A stretch of 47,030 nucleotides of DNA from Pseudomonadota bacterium (lineage in GTDB: Bacteria > Pseudomonadota > Alphaproteobacteria > Caulobacterales > Caulobacteraceae): contig CAUJHW010000064.1 in assembly GCA_963205005.1 (NCBI GenBank), positions 1 through 47,030 on the forward strand. The letters are read 5' to 3'. A program made the translations under genes and the position numbers. Below the pieces are notes generated by a model. The model had not been told where the DNA came from, searched no databases, and saw only the letters and a program-made list of their open reading frames with translations. Positions 7,371-15,863 of this stretch are shown one piece after another (within the stretch, counting starts at the first letter, position 1; each line of letters opens with the position of its first letter).

Positions 7371-8282
7371 ATGGACATCGAACTGGTCTGCGAAGGCCTG
7401 GAATTCCCCGAGGGACCGATCGCGATGAATGACGGCTCGGTGATCCTCACCGAGATCAAGGGCCAGCGGCTGACGCGAGTGAAGCCCGACGGGACCAAGG
7501 AGCTGGTCGTCGAGACCGGCGGCGGCCCGAATGGCGCGGCCATCGGCCCGGACGGCGCGATCTACATCACCAACAACGGCGGCGCGTTCCAGTGGCTGGA
7601 CAATGCCGGAATGACCATCCCCGGACCCACGCCGCCATCCCATACCGGCGGCTCGATCCAGCGCTACGATCTGAAGACCGGCGCACTGACCACCATCTAC
7701 GACAGCTGCGACGGCCGCCGGCTGATCGGGCCCAACGACCTGGTCTTCGACAAGGCCGGCGGCATGTGGTTCTCCGACCACGGTTGCTCGACGCCCGAGG
7801 GCCGCAAGTTCGGCGGGATCTACTACGCCAAGGTCGATGGCAGTCACATCAGCCGTCAGCGCGACCACATCATCAGCCCGAACGGGATCGGCCTGTCGCC
7901 GGATGAGAAGACTGTCTACCTGGCCGACACCAACCTCGGCCGGCTTTGGGCGTTCGACGTGGCCGCGCCGGGCCAACTGGCGCCCCCGGCCGGCTTCGCG
8001 CCGGGTCATGTGGTCTGCAACCTGCCCGGCTACCAGCTGCTGGACAGCCTGGCAGTGGAGGCGGGCGGCAAGGTCTGCGTCGCCACCATCATCAACGGCG
8101 GGATCACCGCCTTTGACCCCGACGGTTCGACCGAGCACTTCCCGGTCCCGGATCTGGTTGTGACCAACATCTGCTTCGGCGGCGCCGACATGCGCACCGC
8201 CTGGATCACGGCCTCTGCCACCGGCAAGCTGTACCGCTGCACATGGCCGCGTCCGGGCCTGAAGCTGAACTTCAACGCCTAG
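7371..8282 (+). CDS. SMP-30/gluconolactonase/LRE family protein
   Basis: A 303-residue six-bladed beta-propeller hydrolase of the SMP-30/gluconolaconase family, which opens lactones in a metal-dependent way. The N-terminal metal-ligand segment LEFPEGP is at about residues 10-16. Repeated blade motifs follow (GPDGAIYITNNGG, GPNDLVFDKAGGMWFSD, SPNGIGLSPDEKTVYLAD), as does the C-terminal TNICFGGADMRTAWIT blade. ATG at 7371 is chosen because homology begins there. The frame upstream only reads antisense-like sequence across the end of folA. The substrate is not predictable. The downstream 46-aa membrane peptide gene starts 4 bases after the stop and may be co-transcribed. Confidence 0.88.
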   Translation: MDIELVCEGLEFPEGPIAMNDGSVILTEIKGQRLTRVKPDGTKELVVETGGGPNGAAIGPDGAIYITNNGGAFQWLDNAGMTIPGPTPPSHTGGSIQRYDLKTGALTTIYDSCDGRRLIGPNDLVFDKAGGMWFSDHGCSTPEGRKFGGIYYAKVDGSHISRQRDHIISPNGIGLSPDEKTVYLADTNLGRLWAFDVAAPGQLAPPAGFAPGHVVCNLPGYQLLDSLAVEAGGKVCVATIINGGITAFDPDGSTEHFPVPDLVVTNICFGGADMRTAWITASATGKLYRCTWPRPGLKLNFNA

Positions 8283-8286
8283 CCAG

Positions 8287-8427
8287 ATGGATAGTGTCGA
8301 ACTCATCGCCCTTGCGGTCGGCGCAGGCGTGGTCGTGGTTGTCGCCGGGGCCGTCCTGCTGCTCAAACCGATCGGCGGCGATCGGACCAAAGGCCGCGAT
8401 GAGTCGGATTTCAGTGGAGACTACTGA
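8287..8427 (+). CDS. 46-aa single-pass membrane peptide
   Basis: ATG at 8287 to TGA at 8425-8427 encodes 46 residues. An N-terminal acidic start (MDSVE) leads into one strongly hydrophobic helix of about 22 residues (LIALAVGAGVVVVVAGAVLL). A basic boundary and a polar, acidic C-terminus (DESDFSGDY) follow. The pattern is that of a one-helix inner-membrane protein with the C-terminus probably in the cytoplasm. It sits 4 bases after the SMP-30 family gene, and its stop codon begins a perfect hairpin. I know no family for it. The open frame is short and the case rests on the clean hydrophobic profile and tight placement. Confidence 0.5.
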   Translation: MDSVELIALAVGAGVVVVVAGAVLLLKPIGGDRTKGRDESDFSGDY

Positions 8428-8449
8428 GGCGGCGACCTTCGCCGCCTCA
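8425..8449. terminator. Perfect 10-bp hairpin between convergent genes
   Basis: TGAGGCGGCG (8425-8434), a 5-nt loop, then CGCCGCCTCA (8440-8449). It starts at the stop of the small membrane peptide and ends 11 bases before the stop of the convergent OYE-family gene. It is probably a bidirectional terminator, without a clear U-tract. Confidence 0.65.
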
Positions 8450-8460
8450 GCCAGCTCAAC

Positions 8461-9561
8461 CTAGTACAGCGTCGCCATGGCGCTGCGATCGAAGGCCTTG
8501 AGTTCGTCGTGGCGGCCTTCGTGGATCTTCGTGACCCACTCCGGGTCCTGCAGCAGGGCGCGGCCGACGCCGACCAGGTCGAAGTCGCCGCGGTCCAGCA
8601 TCTCTTCCAGGCGATCGAGCGAAGCGGGTTCGGACTTCTCGCCGCCATAGGCCGCGATGAATTCGCCCGACAGGCCCACCGAGCCCACGGTGATCGTCGG
8701 CACGCCGGTGATCTTCTTGGTCCAGCCGGCGAAGTTGAGGTCCGAGCCCTCAAACTCCGGCTCCCAGAACCGGCGCTGTGAGCAGTGGATGACATCGGCG
8801 CCGGCGTCGACCAGCGGCCCCAGCCAGGCTTCCAGCGCCTTGGGATCCGCGGCCATCTTCACGGTGAAGTCCTGCTGCTTCCACTGGCTGACGCGGATGA
8901 TAACCGGATAGTCCGGACCCACGGCCTTGCGCACCGCGCGCAGGATGTCGGCGGCGAAGCGGGCGCGGCCGGGCAGATCCTTTGATCCATAAGCGTCCTC
9001 GCGGACGTTGGTGCCGTCCCAGAAGAACTGGTCGATCAGATAGCCGTGGGCGCCGTGCAACTCGATGGCGTCGAAACCGATGGCCTTGGCGTTGGCGGCG
9101 GCCTCGGCGAAGGCGCGGATGGCGTCAGCGACGTCTTCCTCGCTCATCGGCTCACCGAACTGCTTGCCGGGGCTCGAGTAGCCGGAGGGGCTGTCGTAGG
9201 GGCCGGGCGGCTGCCAGGTCTCGCTGCGGGTGCGAACGGCGCCCACATGCCAGAGTTGGGGTGCGATCAGGCCGCCCCCGGCGTGGGTCTCGTCGACCAC
9301 CTTCTTCCAGGCGGCCAGTTCGGCGTCACCGTGGAAACGCGGGATGTTGGGATCATTGAGCGAGGCTGGACGGTCGACGCCCGTGCCCTCGGTGATGATC
9401 AACCCGACCTGATTCTCGGCGCGACGGCGGTAGTAGGCGGCCACTTCGTCGGTGGCCACGCCGCCCGGCGAGAAGGAGCGGGTCATGGGCGCCATAACGA
9501 TGCGGTTGGGCAGTTTCAGCCCCTTGAGATCGAACGGGGAGAATAAAACGTCGGTGGGCAT
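8461..9561 (-). CDS. NADH:flavin oxidoreductase, Old Yellow Enzyme family
   Basis: A 366-residue FMN-dependent TIM-barrel ene-reductase. The N-terminus reads VLFSPFDLKGLKLPNRIVMAPMTR, which is the canonical OYE strand and FMN contact. Active-site and barrel motifs include APQLWHVG, IELHGAHGYLIDQFFW and the phosphate-binding C-terminal strands ITVGSVGLSG and LVGVGRALLQDP. Such enzymes reduce activated C=C bonds, nitro compounds or nitrate esters with NAD(P)H. ATG at 9561 is the homology start. The frame runs open far upstream, but that part is antisense to the P450 gene. It is divergently arranged with the P450, which suggests shared regulation. Confidence 0.92.
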   Translation of the reverse strand: MPTDVLFSPFDLKGLKLPNRIVMAPMTRSFSPGGVATDEVAAYYRRRAENQVGLIITEGTGVDRPASLNDPNIPRFHGDAELAAWKKVVDETHAGGGLIAPQLWHVGAVRTRSETWQPPGPYDSPSGYSSPGKQFGEPMSEEDVADAIRAFAEAAANAKAIGFDAIELHGAHGYLIDQFFWDGTNVREDAYGSKDLPGRARFAADILRAVRKAVGPDYPVIIRVSQWKQQDFTVKMAADPKALEAWLGPLVDAGADVIHCSQRRFWEPEFEGSDLNFAGWTKKITGVPTITVGSVGLSGEFIAAYGGEKSEPASLDRLEEMLDRGDFDLVGVGRALLQDPEWVTKIHEGRHDELKAFDRSAMATLY

Positions 9562-9695
9562 GCGTGGGTCCTGTGAGCTTGAGCGTGCAATGTCATGGCG
9601 CGCCCGCACTTCCGCCACCACAGAAATTCTGAGCACCGCCCATTCCCGGGCGCAGGCTGTAGACGCCGAGAAGTTGACGCCCGCGTCATCTTTCG

Positions 9696-9724
9696 TTGAC
9701 ACCCCGGGGTGCTGCGGACATATT
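9696..9724 (+). promoter_or_regulatory. Candidate promoter and palindrome ahead of P450 gene
   Basis: TTGACA at 9696-9701 and CATATT at 9719-9724 are separated by 17 bases, a standard sigma-70 spacing. The spacer contains a perfect 12-bp palindrome, CACCCCGGGGTG (9700-9711), that could be an operator. It lies about 55 bases before the P450 start in the divergent intergenic region shared with the OYE gene. Confidence 0.45.
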
Positions 9725-9777
9725 TCAGCCTTGACGAACTGCGGGCGCAACAGACCCGCGACCAAGGAGGGTGAGCC

Positions 9778-11055
9778 ATGGATGACGGCGCCATCGATCT
9801 GAAGCGCGCGGCCCGCGAAGCGGCCTATTCCATGCCGATCGAGGACATCGATCCTTCGAACCCGGAGCTGTTCCGGACCGATACGATGTGGCCCTATTTC
9901 GAGCGCCTCCGGAAGGAGGACCCCGTCCACTGGTCGACCTCGCCCGAACCCGACGTTGGCGGCTACTGGTCGATCACAAAGTTCAACGACATCATGGCCG
10001 TGGACACGAACCACGAGGCCTTCTCGTCGGAACCGACCATCGTCCTGCCCGACCCGGCGGAAGACTTCACGCTGCCCATGTTCATCGCCATGGATCAGCC
10101 GAAGCACGACGTTCAGCGCAAGACCGTCAGCCCGATCGTGTCGCCGCACAACCTGCTGCGCATGGAACCCATCATCCGCGAGCGCGCCGGCGAGATCCTC
10201 GACAGCCTGCCGATCGGCGAGCAGTTCAACTGGGTGGACAAGGTGTCCATCGAGCTGACCACCATGACGTTGGCGACGCTGTTCGACTTCCCCTGGGAAG
10301 ACCGGCGCAAGCTGACGCGCTGGTCCGACGTGGCCACCGGCGCGCCGGATTCCGGTCTGTTCGAGTCCACCGACCCCGAGCTCGCCGAGCAGCAGCGCCG
10401 GACCGAACTGTTCGAGTGCGTGGAGTATTTCACCAGGCTCTGGAACGAGCGGGTCAACGCGCCGCCGCAGCCCGACCTGATCTCGATGCTGGCCCACGGC
10501 GAATCCACGCGGAACATGGACCGCATGGAATACCTGGGGAACCTGATCCTGCTGATCGTGGGCGGCAACGACACGACGCGGAACAGCATCACCGGATCGG
10601 TCCTGGCGCTCAGCCAGAACCCGGACCAGGAAAAGCTGCTGCGCGCCGACCACAGCCTGATCCCGTCGATGGTGTCGGAGACCATCCGCTGGCAGACCCC
10701 GCTGGCCTACATGCGCCGGACGGCGCTGAAGGATGTGGAACTCGGCGGCAAGACCATCAAGAAGGGCGACAAGGTCGCCATGTGGTATGTCTCGGGCAAC
10801 CGCGACGAAGAGGTCATCGAGCGGCCCAACGACTACTGGATCGATCGTCCGCGGGTGCGCCAGCACCTGTCGTTCGGCTTCGGCATCCACCGCTGCGTGG
10901 GCAACCGCCTGGGCGAGCTTCAGCTCAAGATCATCTGGGAAGAGATCCTCAAGCGCTTCCCGAAGATCGAAGTCGTGGGCCCGCCGCGCCGCGTGCCGTC
11001 GTCCTTCGTGAAGGGCTACGAGTACCTGCCGGTGATCATCCCGGCGCGGAACTGA
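9778..11055 (+). CDS. Cytochrome P450, CYP153-like
   Basis: A 425-residue soluble bacterial P450. The haem-thiolate loop is [10 protein letters not shown] with the ligand cysteine at 373. The I-helix oxygen-activation motif GGNDTTRNS starts at residue 262. The ExxR of the K-helix is ETIR at 301-304, followed by [12 protein letters not shown]. The combination [32 protein letters not shown] and [14 protein letters not shown] strongly resembles CYP153 enzymes, which hydroxylate the terminal carbon of alkanes and fatty acids. No ferredoxin or ferredoxin reductase lies nearby, so electrons must come from elsewhere. The start is supported by a near-perfect AAGGAGG at 9764-9770. Subfamily assignment is from memory. 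Confidence 0.9.
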   Translation: MDDGAIDLKRAAREAAYSMPIEDIDPSNPELFRTDTMWPYFERLRKEDPVHWSTSPEPDVGGYWSITKFNDIMAVDTNHEAFSSEPTIVLPDPAEDFTLPMFIAMDQPKHDVQRKTVSPIVSPHNLLRMEPIIRERAGEILDSLPIGEQFNWVDKVSIELTTMTLATLFDFPWEDRRKLTRWSDVATGAPDSGLFESTDPELAEQQRRTELFECVEYFTRLWNERVNAPPQPDLISMLAHGESTRNMDRMEYLGNLILLIVGGNDTTRNSITGSVLALSQNPDQEKLLRADHSLIPSMVSETIRWQTPLAYMRRTALKDVELGGKTIKKGDKVAMWYVSGNRDEEVIERPNDYWIDRPRVRQHLSFGFGIHRCVGNRLGELQLKIIWEEILKRFPKIEVVGPPRRVPSSFVKGYEYLPVIIPARN

Positions 11056-11094
11056 TCGCGCGCGATTGACGACCAGGCAGGACTGAGCTTCCCT

Positions 11095-11112
11095 CCCCGA
11101 TCCAGGTCGGGG
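11095..11112. repeat. Small hairpin upstream of CHRD gene
   Basis: CCCCGA (11095-11100) pairs with TCGGGG (11107-11112) across a 6-nt loop, 40 bases after the P450 stop and 13 bases before the CHRD start. It is either the P450 terminator or a 5' leader structure near the ribosome-binding site GGAG of the next gene. Confidence 0.4.
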
Positions 11113-11125
11113 CCAGGAGAAGAAC

Positions 11126-11557
11126 ATGATCAATACGCCGGCTCGAATCGTCGCCCTCACCATCGCCGCTCTGGCGGCCGGCCCGGTTGCCGCTCAGGAG
11201 GTTTCCCTATCGGCTCACCTCATGGGAATGGCCGAGAGGCCTGCCGCGGGGGATCCTGACGGCATGGGTCACGCCACGGTGAAGGTTGACCTGGCCAAGT
11301 CTCAGGTCTGCTACACCCTGATGATCGAAGGCATCGCGCCGGCGACCATGGCGCACATCCACAAGGCCCCGGCCGACGCCGCGGGTCCGGTCGCGGTTCC
11401 GCTGGCCAAGCCTGACGCCGCCGGCAAGGCCGCGGGCTGCGCGACGGTCGCTCCGGACGTGGCCAAGGATATCGCGGCCAATCCCGCCGGCTACTACGTC
11501 AATGTCCACAACGCCGAATTCGGCGCGGGCGCGATCCGCGGGCAGTTGTCGAAGTAG
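11126..11557 (+). CDS. Secreted CHRD domain protein
   Basis: A 143-residue protein with a signal peptide at residues 1-23 (cleavage likely after PVAAQ). A single CHRD domain fills the rest. Hallmark strands are VSLSAHLMG at the start, GHATVKVDLAKSQVCYTLMIEG, the conserved histidine pair in ATMAHIHKAP, YYVNVHNAEFGAGAIRGQL at the end, and two cysteines (SQVCYT and AGCATV) that may form a disulfide. CHRD domains are extracytoplasmic beta-structured domains named after chordin. In bacteria their ligand is unknown. A GGAG Shine-Dalgarno precedes the ATG. It is convergent with the next gene at a 27-base gap. Confidence 0.88.
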   Translation: MINTPARIVALTIAALAAGPVAAQEVSLSAHLMGMAERPAAGDPDGMGHATVKVDLAKSQVCYTLMIEGIAPATMAHIHKAPADAAGPVAVPLAKPDAAGKAAGCATVAPDVAKDIAANPAGYYVNVHNAEFGAGAIRGQLSK

Positions 11558-11584
11558 GCCACGGGCGGTCCGGCGGGCAGCGCC

Positions 11585-12160
11585 CTAGCGGCTCGCCGGC
11601 GCCTTTGGCCTTACGGCCGGAAGCGCGGCCTTAGGCGCTGGCGCGACGGTCGGCGCCGGCATCGGGTCGAAGGCCCGCATAAGGGCGATCACCACCTTGG
11701 CGATGCTGTCGGCCTCCACCGCGGAGTCGCCGCTGGAGTAGCCGCAGGCGACCCGCCATTCCCCGATCGTTCCGCTGGCCGGGGTGACATCGGTCCAGTC
11801 GGGTGAGTTGTTCTCCTTTTTCAGGAGCACTCCGCCTGCGCGGGAAAACACCGAGAAACTGCGCCAGCGGGTCTTCTGCGCCGCGCAGTCGTACTCGTTG
11901 AGCGCGCGCACATATCCGGGCTGCGGCGGGGTTTCATTGGCGATGTTGGCCTGGACGGTCACCGTCCACATCCGGCGGACAGGGCCGCCCGCGACGATCT
12001 CGATGCCCGCCGGATCGATGATCATCCGGGCGTCCGCGACGCTGCGCAGCAGGTAGAAGGGCCGCGCCTGCGCTCCGCCCGGCGCAAAGGCAGCGACGAT
12101 CGCCAGGCCGGCGAGCACTGCCCCCTTGCCCAGGTGACGTGAATGAGGACGGATCGGCAT
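11585..12160 (-). CDS. Secreted surface-adhesin-E-like protein
   Basis: A 191-residue protein with a signal peptide (residues 1-32, ending AFAPGGAQA). The mature part resembles the surface-adhesin protein E fold found in many proteobacterial periplasmic proteins. It has a strand with DARMIIDPAGIE, a WTVTVQANI strand, LNEYDCAAQKTRWRSFSVF containing the conserved cysteine, WTDVTPASGTIGEWRVACG with the second cysteine, and then a helical end. The C-terminal 30 residues are Ala/Pro-rich. The two cysteines probably form a disulfide. The biological role is unknown, and family placement rests on pattern memory. Confidence 0.65.
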   Translation of the reverse strand: MPIRPHSRHLGKGAVLAGLAIVAAFAPGGAQARPFYLLRSVADARMIIDPAGIEIVAGGPVRRMWTVTVQANIANETPPQPGYVRALNEYDCAAQKTRWRSFSVFSRAGGVLLKKENNSPDWTDVTPASGTIGEWRVACGYSSGDSAVEADSIAKVVIALMRAFDPMPAPTVAPAPKAALPAVRPKAPASR

Positions 12161-12352
12161 GGCTTTTGGTTACCGCTGGAGTGTTACGAAAGCGCCTACG
12201 GGTCGTCTGCGCGTCCGGACGCACGATCCTGCATGGCCGAGGCCGAACCGGCGATGAACGCGGATGCGAATTTCGGCGTAGGCGCAGCCCGACCCGTCCC
12301 CTAACCTCTGACTTGGCTCGGCGCGCGGCGTCGGCGCGCGTTCGGAGGCCCC

Positions 12353-14203
12353 ATGGCGACCTATTTCTTCGAGTCGATCACCGACGCCCAGGCGGCGGCC
12401 TTCACCGGATCGGACACACTGGTGTTCAACAGCGCCGGTGAGCGCGCCAACACAACATCGGTCCTGTTCGTCCCGGCCGGGGCCAGCGGCCCGGCGACCA
12501 TCAGCCTGCTCTCGGGCCTGACCGGCCGGACGATCAGCTTCAACGCCGCGATCAGCGGCGCCACGCGGCCCATCTTCCAGGATGGCTCAACCCTTTTCAT
12601 CGGCACAGGCGCCAACGATGTCTATGACGCCGCCGCCGCCGCGGCCGGAGATGCGAACACGGCCGACGGCCTCTATGGCGGTGTGGGCGACGACTCCCTG
12701 AGCGGCGGCCTGGGCGCCGACCTGCTGCAGGGCAACGGGGGCGCCGACAGCCTGAACGGCGGGGCCGGCAACGACGTCATCTATGGCGGCCAGCAGAACG
12801 ACACCATCGAGGTCGGGACCGGCGTCAATTTCGCCCAGGGCAACCTTGGCTCAGACACCATCACCGCCACGGGCTCGACCGCCAACACCCTGCTGGGCGG
12901 GCAGAACGAGGACCGGATCACCGGCGGTGGAGGCGCGGACTTCCTCAACGGCAATCTGGGAAACGACACGCTCGACGGTGGCGGCGGCAGTGACAACCTG
13001 TTCGGGGAAGGCGGCGACGACAGCCTCACGGCGACGTCTGGCGCAGGCTCCAGCGTGACCATGACGGGCGGAACCGGCCATGACACCCTGGCCGCCGCCG
13101 GTGTGGCCGGCTTCTCCCTGCTCGGCGGTGATGGCGACGATGTGCTTTCGGTGACCCCAGGCGGCCCGACGTCGGCGGCCGCCGCGCTGCTGGGCGAAGC
13201 CGGCGCCGACACCCTCTCCACCACCTCCAGCGGACCACAGTTGCTGTCCGGGGGCGAAGGCGCTGACTCGCTGACGGCTGACGCGGCGGCGGGCGCGACC
13301 ACCTTGAACGGCGGCGCGGCGGCCGACACCATCACCGGTTCGGCGACATCCGGCGATGTGGTCTCCGGCGATGATGGCGATGACCTGATCCGGGGCCAGG
13401 GCGGTGATGACAGCCTCTCCGGCGGTGTGGGTGACGACAGTATCGTCACCGGCGCGGGCGCCGACACGGTGGCGGGCGGTGACGGCAACGACACCATCGA
13501 CAACACCGGCGGCGGCAACGATGTGGTCGACGCCGGTCTCGGCAACGACAGCGTCGCCGGCAGCGCCAGCGATGAGAACTTCTCGGGCGGGATCGGAGCC
13601 GACACCCTCGTCGGCCAGGTCGGCGCAGATACCCTGAGCGGTGGCGACGACGCCGACACCCTGTCCGGCGGGGTGGGCAACGACCTGATCGCCGGCGGCG
13701 AGGGTTCGGACACCGTCGACGCCGGAGCCGACAACGACACGGTGGACGGCGGCGGCGCCAATGACGTCCTCGTCGGGGGTGGGGGCCTGGACAGCCTGAC
13801 CGGCGGATCGGGTGACGATACGCTCACGGGCGGTGCAGGCTTCGACAAGATGGGCGGCGGGGCCGGCGCTGACACCTTCGTGTTCGCCGCATCCGAGTCC
13901 GGCGTGGTGATCGGGGCGATCGACCAGATTCTCGACTGGGAAGCCGGTGACTCACTGCGTTTCGGCCTGGGCGCGGCAGTAGCCGGGCAAAGCTATGTGG
14001 AGGATACCGCGGCGGACTATGACGCCGCCCTGGCGTTGGCCAACGGACGGGTCGCCGCCGGCGTCGACTTCATCGCCGTGCAGGTGGGCGCCAATGTGAT
14101 CGTGTTCGCCGACACGGCGGGCAACAACGGCGCGGCGGAGGATGCGGTGGTCCTTGTGGGCCGCACCCTCGCCGACATCGCGGCGGGCAATATCGTGGGC
14201 TAG
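12353..14203 (+). CDS. RTX calcium-binding repeat protein
   Basis: A 616-residue protein. The N-terminal 85 residues (FESITDAQAAAFTGSDTL, later FQDGSTLFIGTG) form a module seen before RTX repeats in Caulobacterales secreted proteins. Residues about 105-505 contain many nonapeptide repeats of the GGxGxDxLx type (for example GGVGDDSLSG, GGDGNDTID), which bind Ca2+ and form a parallel beta-roll. The C-terminal 110 residues (ADTFVFAASESG, IDQILDWEAGDSLRFG) resemble the type I secretion region of RTX proteins. There is no signal peptide, as expected for type I export. No ABC exporter or membrane-fusion gene is within the window. The GGAGG before ATG supports the start. It may be a surface or extracellular structural protein; no enzymatic domain is visible. 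Confidence 0.88.
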   Translation: MATYFFESITDAQAAAFTGSDTLVFNSAGERANTTSVLFVPAGASGPATISLLSGLTGRTISFNAAISGATRPIFQDGSTLFIGTGANDVYDAAAAAAGDANTADGLYGGVGDDSLSGGLGADLLQGNGGADSLNGGAGNDVIYGGQQNDTIEVGTGVNFAQGNLGSDTITATGSTANTLLGGQNEDRITGGGGADFLNGNLGNDTLDGGGGSDNLFGEGGDDSLTATSGAGSSVTMTGGTGHDTLAAAGVAGFSLLGGDGDDVLSVTPGGPTSAAAALLGEAGADTLSTTSSGPQLLSGGEGADSLTADAAAGATTLNGGAAADTITGSATSGDVVSGDDGDDLIRGQGGDDSLSGGVGDDSIVTGAGADTVAGGDGNDTIDNTGGGNDVVDAGLGNDSVAGSASDENFSGGIGADTLVGQVGADTLSGGDDADTLSGGVGNDLIAGGEGSDTVDAGADNDTVDGGGANDVLVGGGGLDSLTGGSGDDTLTGGAGFDKMGGGAGADTFVFAASESGVVIGAIDQILDWEAGDSLRFGLGAAVAGQSYVEDTAADYDAALALANGRVAAGVDFIAVQVGANVIVFADTAGNNGAAEDAVVLVGRTLADIAAGNIVG

Positions 14204-14211
14204 AAAGTCCC

Positions 14212-14226
14212 GGGCCTCAGAGGCCC
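14212..14226. terminator. Hairpin at the convergent RTX / acyl-CoA dehydrogenase ends
   Basis: GGGCCT (14212-14217), loop CAG, AGGCCC (14221-14226). It spans the end of the minus-strand dehydrogenase gene and lies 9 bases after the RTX stop, so it may serve both. Confidence 0.45.
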
Positions 14227-15446
14227 AGCACCATCTTGGCCATGATGTTGTGCTGGATCTCGTTCGATCCCGCGTAGATCGAGGTCTTGCGGTAGTTGAA
14301 GTACTGGGGCGCCACCGTGGCCGCATAGTCGGGGCCGGCGCGGAAGGTGTTGCCGCCCGGCTTCAGCATGTCCCAGGTATCGCGCACGAACGGCTGGGCG
14401 TAGACGCCAGCCGCTTCCAGCGCGAGCTCGGTGATCGCCTGCTGCATCTGGCTGCCTTCCAGCTTCAGCATGGAGGAGACAGCCCCCATGGCGTCGCCGT
14501 TGGCCCGGCCGGCGAAGATGCGCAGCTCGGTGGCGTTCAGGGCCTCGACCTTGATCTCGACCTCAGAGAGCTTCCGGCGGAAGTCGGGGTCGCTCATCAT
14601 CGCGCCGCCGCCGTCGGACCGTTCCAGGCTGGCGATCTTGCGGACCTTCTTGAGCTGGTCCGACAGGCCGGGCGCGTAGGCGTTGCCGCGCTCGAACTGG
14701 AGCAGGTACTTGGCGTAGGTCCAGCCTTCGCCTTCCTTGCCGATCCGGTTCGAGACCGGAACGCGGACGTTGTCGAAGAAGGTCTCGTTGATTTCCTGCT
14801 CGCCCTCGGCCGGGCCATCCAGCGTCGGGATCGGCCGGATGGTGATCCCCGGGGTCTTCATGTCGATCAGCAGGAAGCTGATCCCCTTCTGGCGGATGTC
14901 CTCGTTGGAGGTGCGCACCAGGCAGAACATCCAGTCGGCCCACTGGGCGAGCGTCGTCCAGGTCTTCGACCCATTGAGGACGTAGTGGTCGCCATCAAGC
15001 TCGGCCTTCAGCGCCAGCGAGGCAAGGTCGGAGCCGGACCCTGGCTCGGAATAGCCCTGGCACCACCAGACGTCGGTGGCGAGGATTTTGGGCAGGTGCT
15101 GGGCCTTCTGCTCGGGCGTGCCGAAGGCCATCACCACGGGCGCGCACATGCGAAGGCCCATGTTCGACGTCGACGGTGCGCCGGCCAGGGCCATCTCCAT
15201 GTCGAAGACGTACTTCTTGCCGAGGCTCCAGCCCGTGCCGCCGTATTCCACCGGCCAGTCGGGCGCGATCCAGCCCTTTTCGCCGAGGCGCTTCAGCCAG
15301 CGGACTTGGCTCGCCTTGTCGAGGTGATGGTTCTTCGACTGCGCCAGCTTGGCGCGCATCTCATCGTCGTAGTTTTCAGCGATGAAGGCTCGAACCTCCG
15401 CGCCGAACGCCAAGTCCTCAGGCGAGAAATCCAGATCCATGGCCAT
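14217..15446 (-). CDS. Acyl-CoA dehydrogenase family protein
   Basis: A 409-residue FAD enzyme that introduces a trans-2 double bond into an acyl-CoA, feeding electrons to ETF. The N-terminal helical domain begins DLDFSPEDLAFGAEVRAFI. The middle beta-domain has the FAD/substrate signatures WWCQGYSEPGSGSDLASL and VLNGSKTWTTLAQWAD. The C-terminal helical domain ends with YAGSNEIQHNIMAKMVLGL, the typical cofactor-binding tail. Length is normal. ATG at 15446 is preceded by AAGGGG on the minus strand. It is followed upstream in transcription order by the small ABM protein gene (10-base gap). The acyl substrate is not predictable. Confidence 0.93.
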   Translation of the reverse strand: MAMDLDFSPEDLAFGAEVRAFIAENYDDEMRAKLAQSKNHHLDKASQVRWLKRLGEKGWIAPDWPVEYGGTGWSLGKKYVFDMEMALAGAPSTSNMGLRMCAPVVMAFGTPEQKAQHLPKILATDVWWCQGYSEPGSGSDLASLALKAELDGDHYVLNGSKTWTTLAQWADWMFCLVRTSNEDIRQKGISFLLIDMKTPGITIRPIPTLDGPAEGEQEINETFFDNVRVPVSNRIGKEGEGWTYAKYLLQFERGNAYAPGLSDQLKKVRKIASLERSDGGGAMMSDPDFRRKLSEVEIKVEALNATELRIFAGRANGDAMGAVSSMLKLEGSQMQQAITELALEAAGVYAQPFVRDTWDMLKPGGNTFRAGPDYAATVAPQYFNYRKTSIYAGSNEIQHNIMAKMVLGL

Positions 15447-15456
15447 TGCGGTCCCC

Positions 15457-15750
15457 TTAACCCACGCCGTCGAGGTATTCGACTTCCGGACGGCCGGCCA
15501 GGACTGCGGCGAACTTCGGTCCGGCGGCCTTGAAGTAGTCGGTGCCCCCATGGAACGTCAGGGCGTCCTGGTCCTTGTAGAGTTCCAGGAACTTGTAGGT
15601 ATTGGGCTCGGTCCGGCTCTTGGTGAGCTCATAGGCCAGGTTGCCCGGCTCATTGGCGCGGACCTGCTTGGCGAGTTCGCTGGCGAACGCCTCGAACTCG
15701 GGGCCTTTGCCCTCCTGGATCCTGATGACGGCAATCACCCCGATGGACAT
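15457..15750 (-). CDS. Antibiotic biosynthesis monooxygenase (ABM) family protein
   Basis: A 97-residue ferredoxin-like alpha/beta barrel protein of the ABM/YgiN type. Typical elements are the N-terminal strand VIAVIRIQEGKGPEFEAF, the central ANEPGNLAYEL strand, the FLELYKDQDALTFHGGTDYFKA segment containing the family's His/Tyr pair, and a short C-terminal strand (RPEVEYLD). Family members are dimeric quinol or small-aromatic oxygenases or heat-stable stress proteins. No cofactor is needed in many. ATG at 15750 has a GGGAG ribosome-binding site. It lies 10 bases upstream of the acyl-CoA dehydrogenase gene in one transcription unit. Confidence 0.85.
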   Translation of the reverse strand: MSIGVIAVIRIQEGKGPEFEAFASELAKQVRANEPGNLAYELTKSRTEPNTYKFLELYKDQDALTFHGGTDYFKAAGPKFAAVLAGRPEVEYLDGVG

Positions 15751-15803
15751 GTTGTTCTCCCAACGCTTGTTTGAAAGAACGGTAGAGGCGCGGCCCTGCG
15801 CTG

Positions 15804-15831
15804 TCATCCCCCACCGGACCCGGGGCCGGTG
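15804..15831. repeat. Short palindromic intergenic element
   Basis: A TCATCCC start is followed by CACCGG (15812-15817) pairing with CCGGTG (15826-15831) around a GC-rich loop containing ACCCGGGG. It shares the GTCATCCC opening and GACCC core with the longer element at 21319-21431, so both may belong to one family of intergenic repeats. Confidence 0.4.
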
Positions 15832-15863
15832 ATTTCGCGCAGCAGGCTGCCGGAACGCGCGCG

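Noticed and set aside
9562..11163. Very long minus-strand open frame extending the OYE gene by about 530 codons
   Set aside because: It is antisense to the P450 gene and shows no family similarity; the OYE N-terminus aligns from 9561. Long antisense frames are common at this GC content.
12781..13875. Long minus-strand frame rich in Ser/Pro opposite the RTX repeats
   Set aside because: It mirrors the repetitive Gly/Asp codons of the RTX gene and is not an independent protein.
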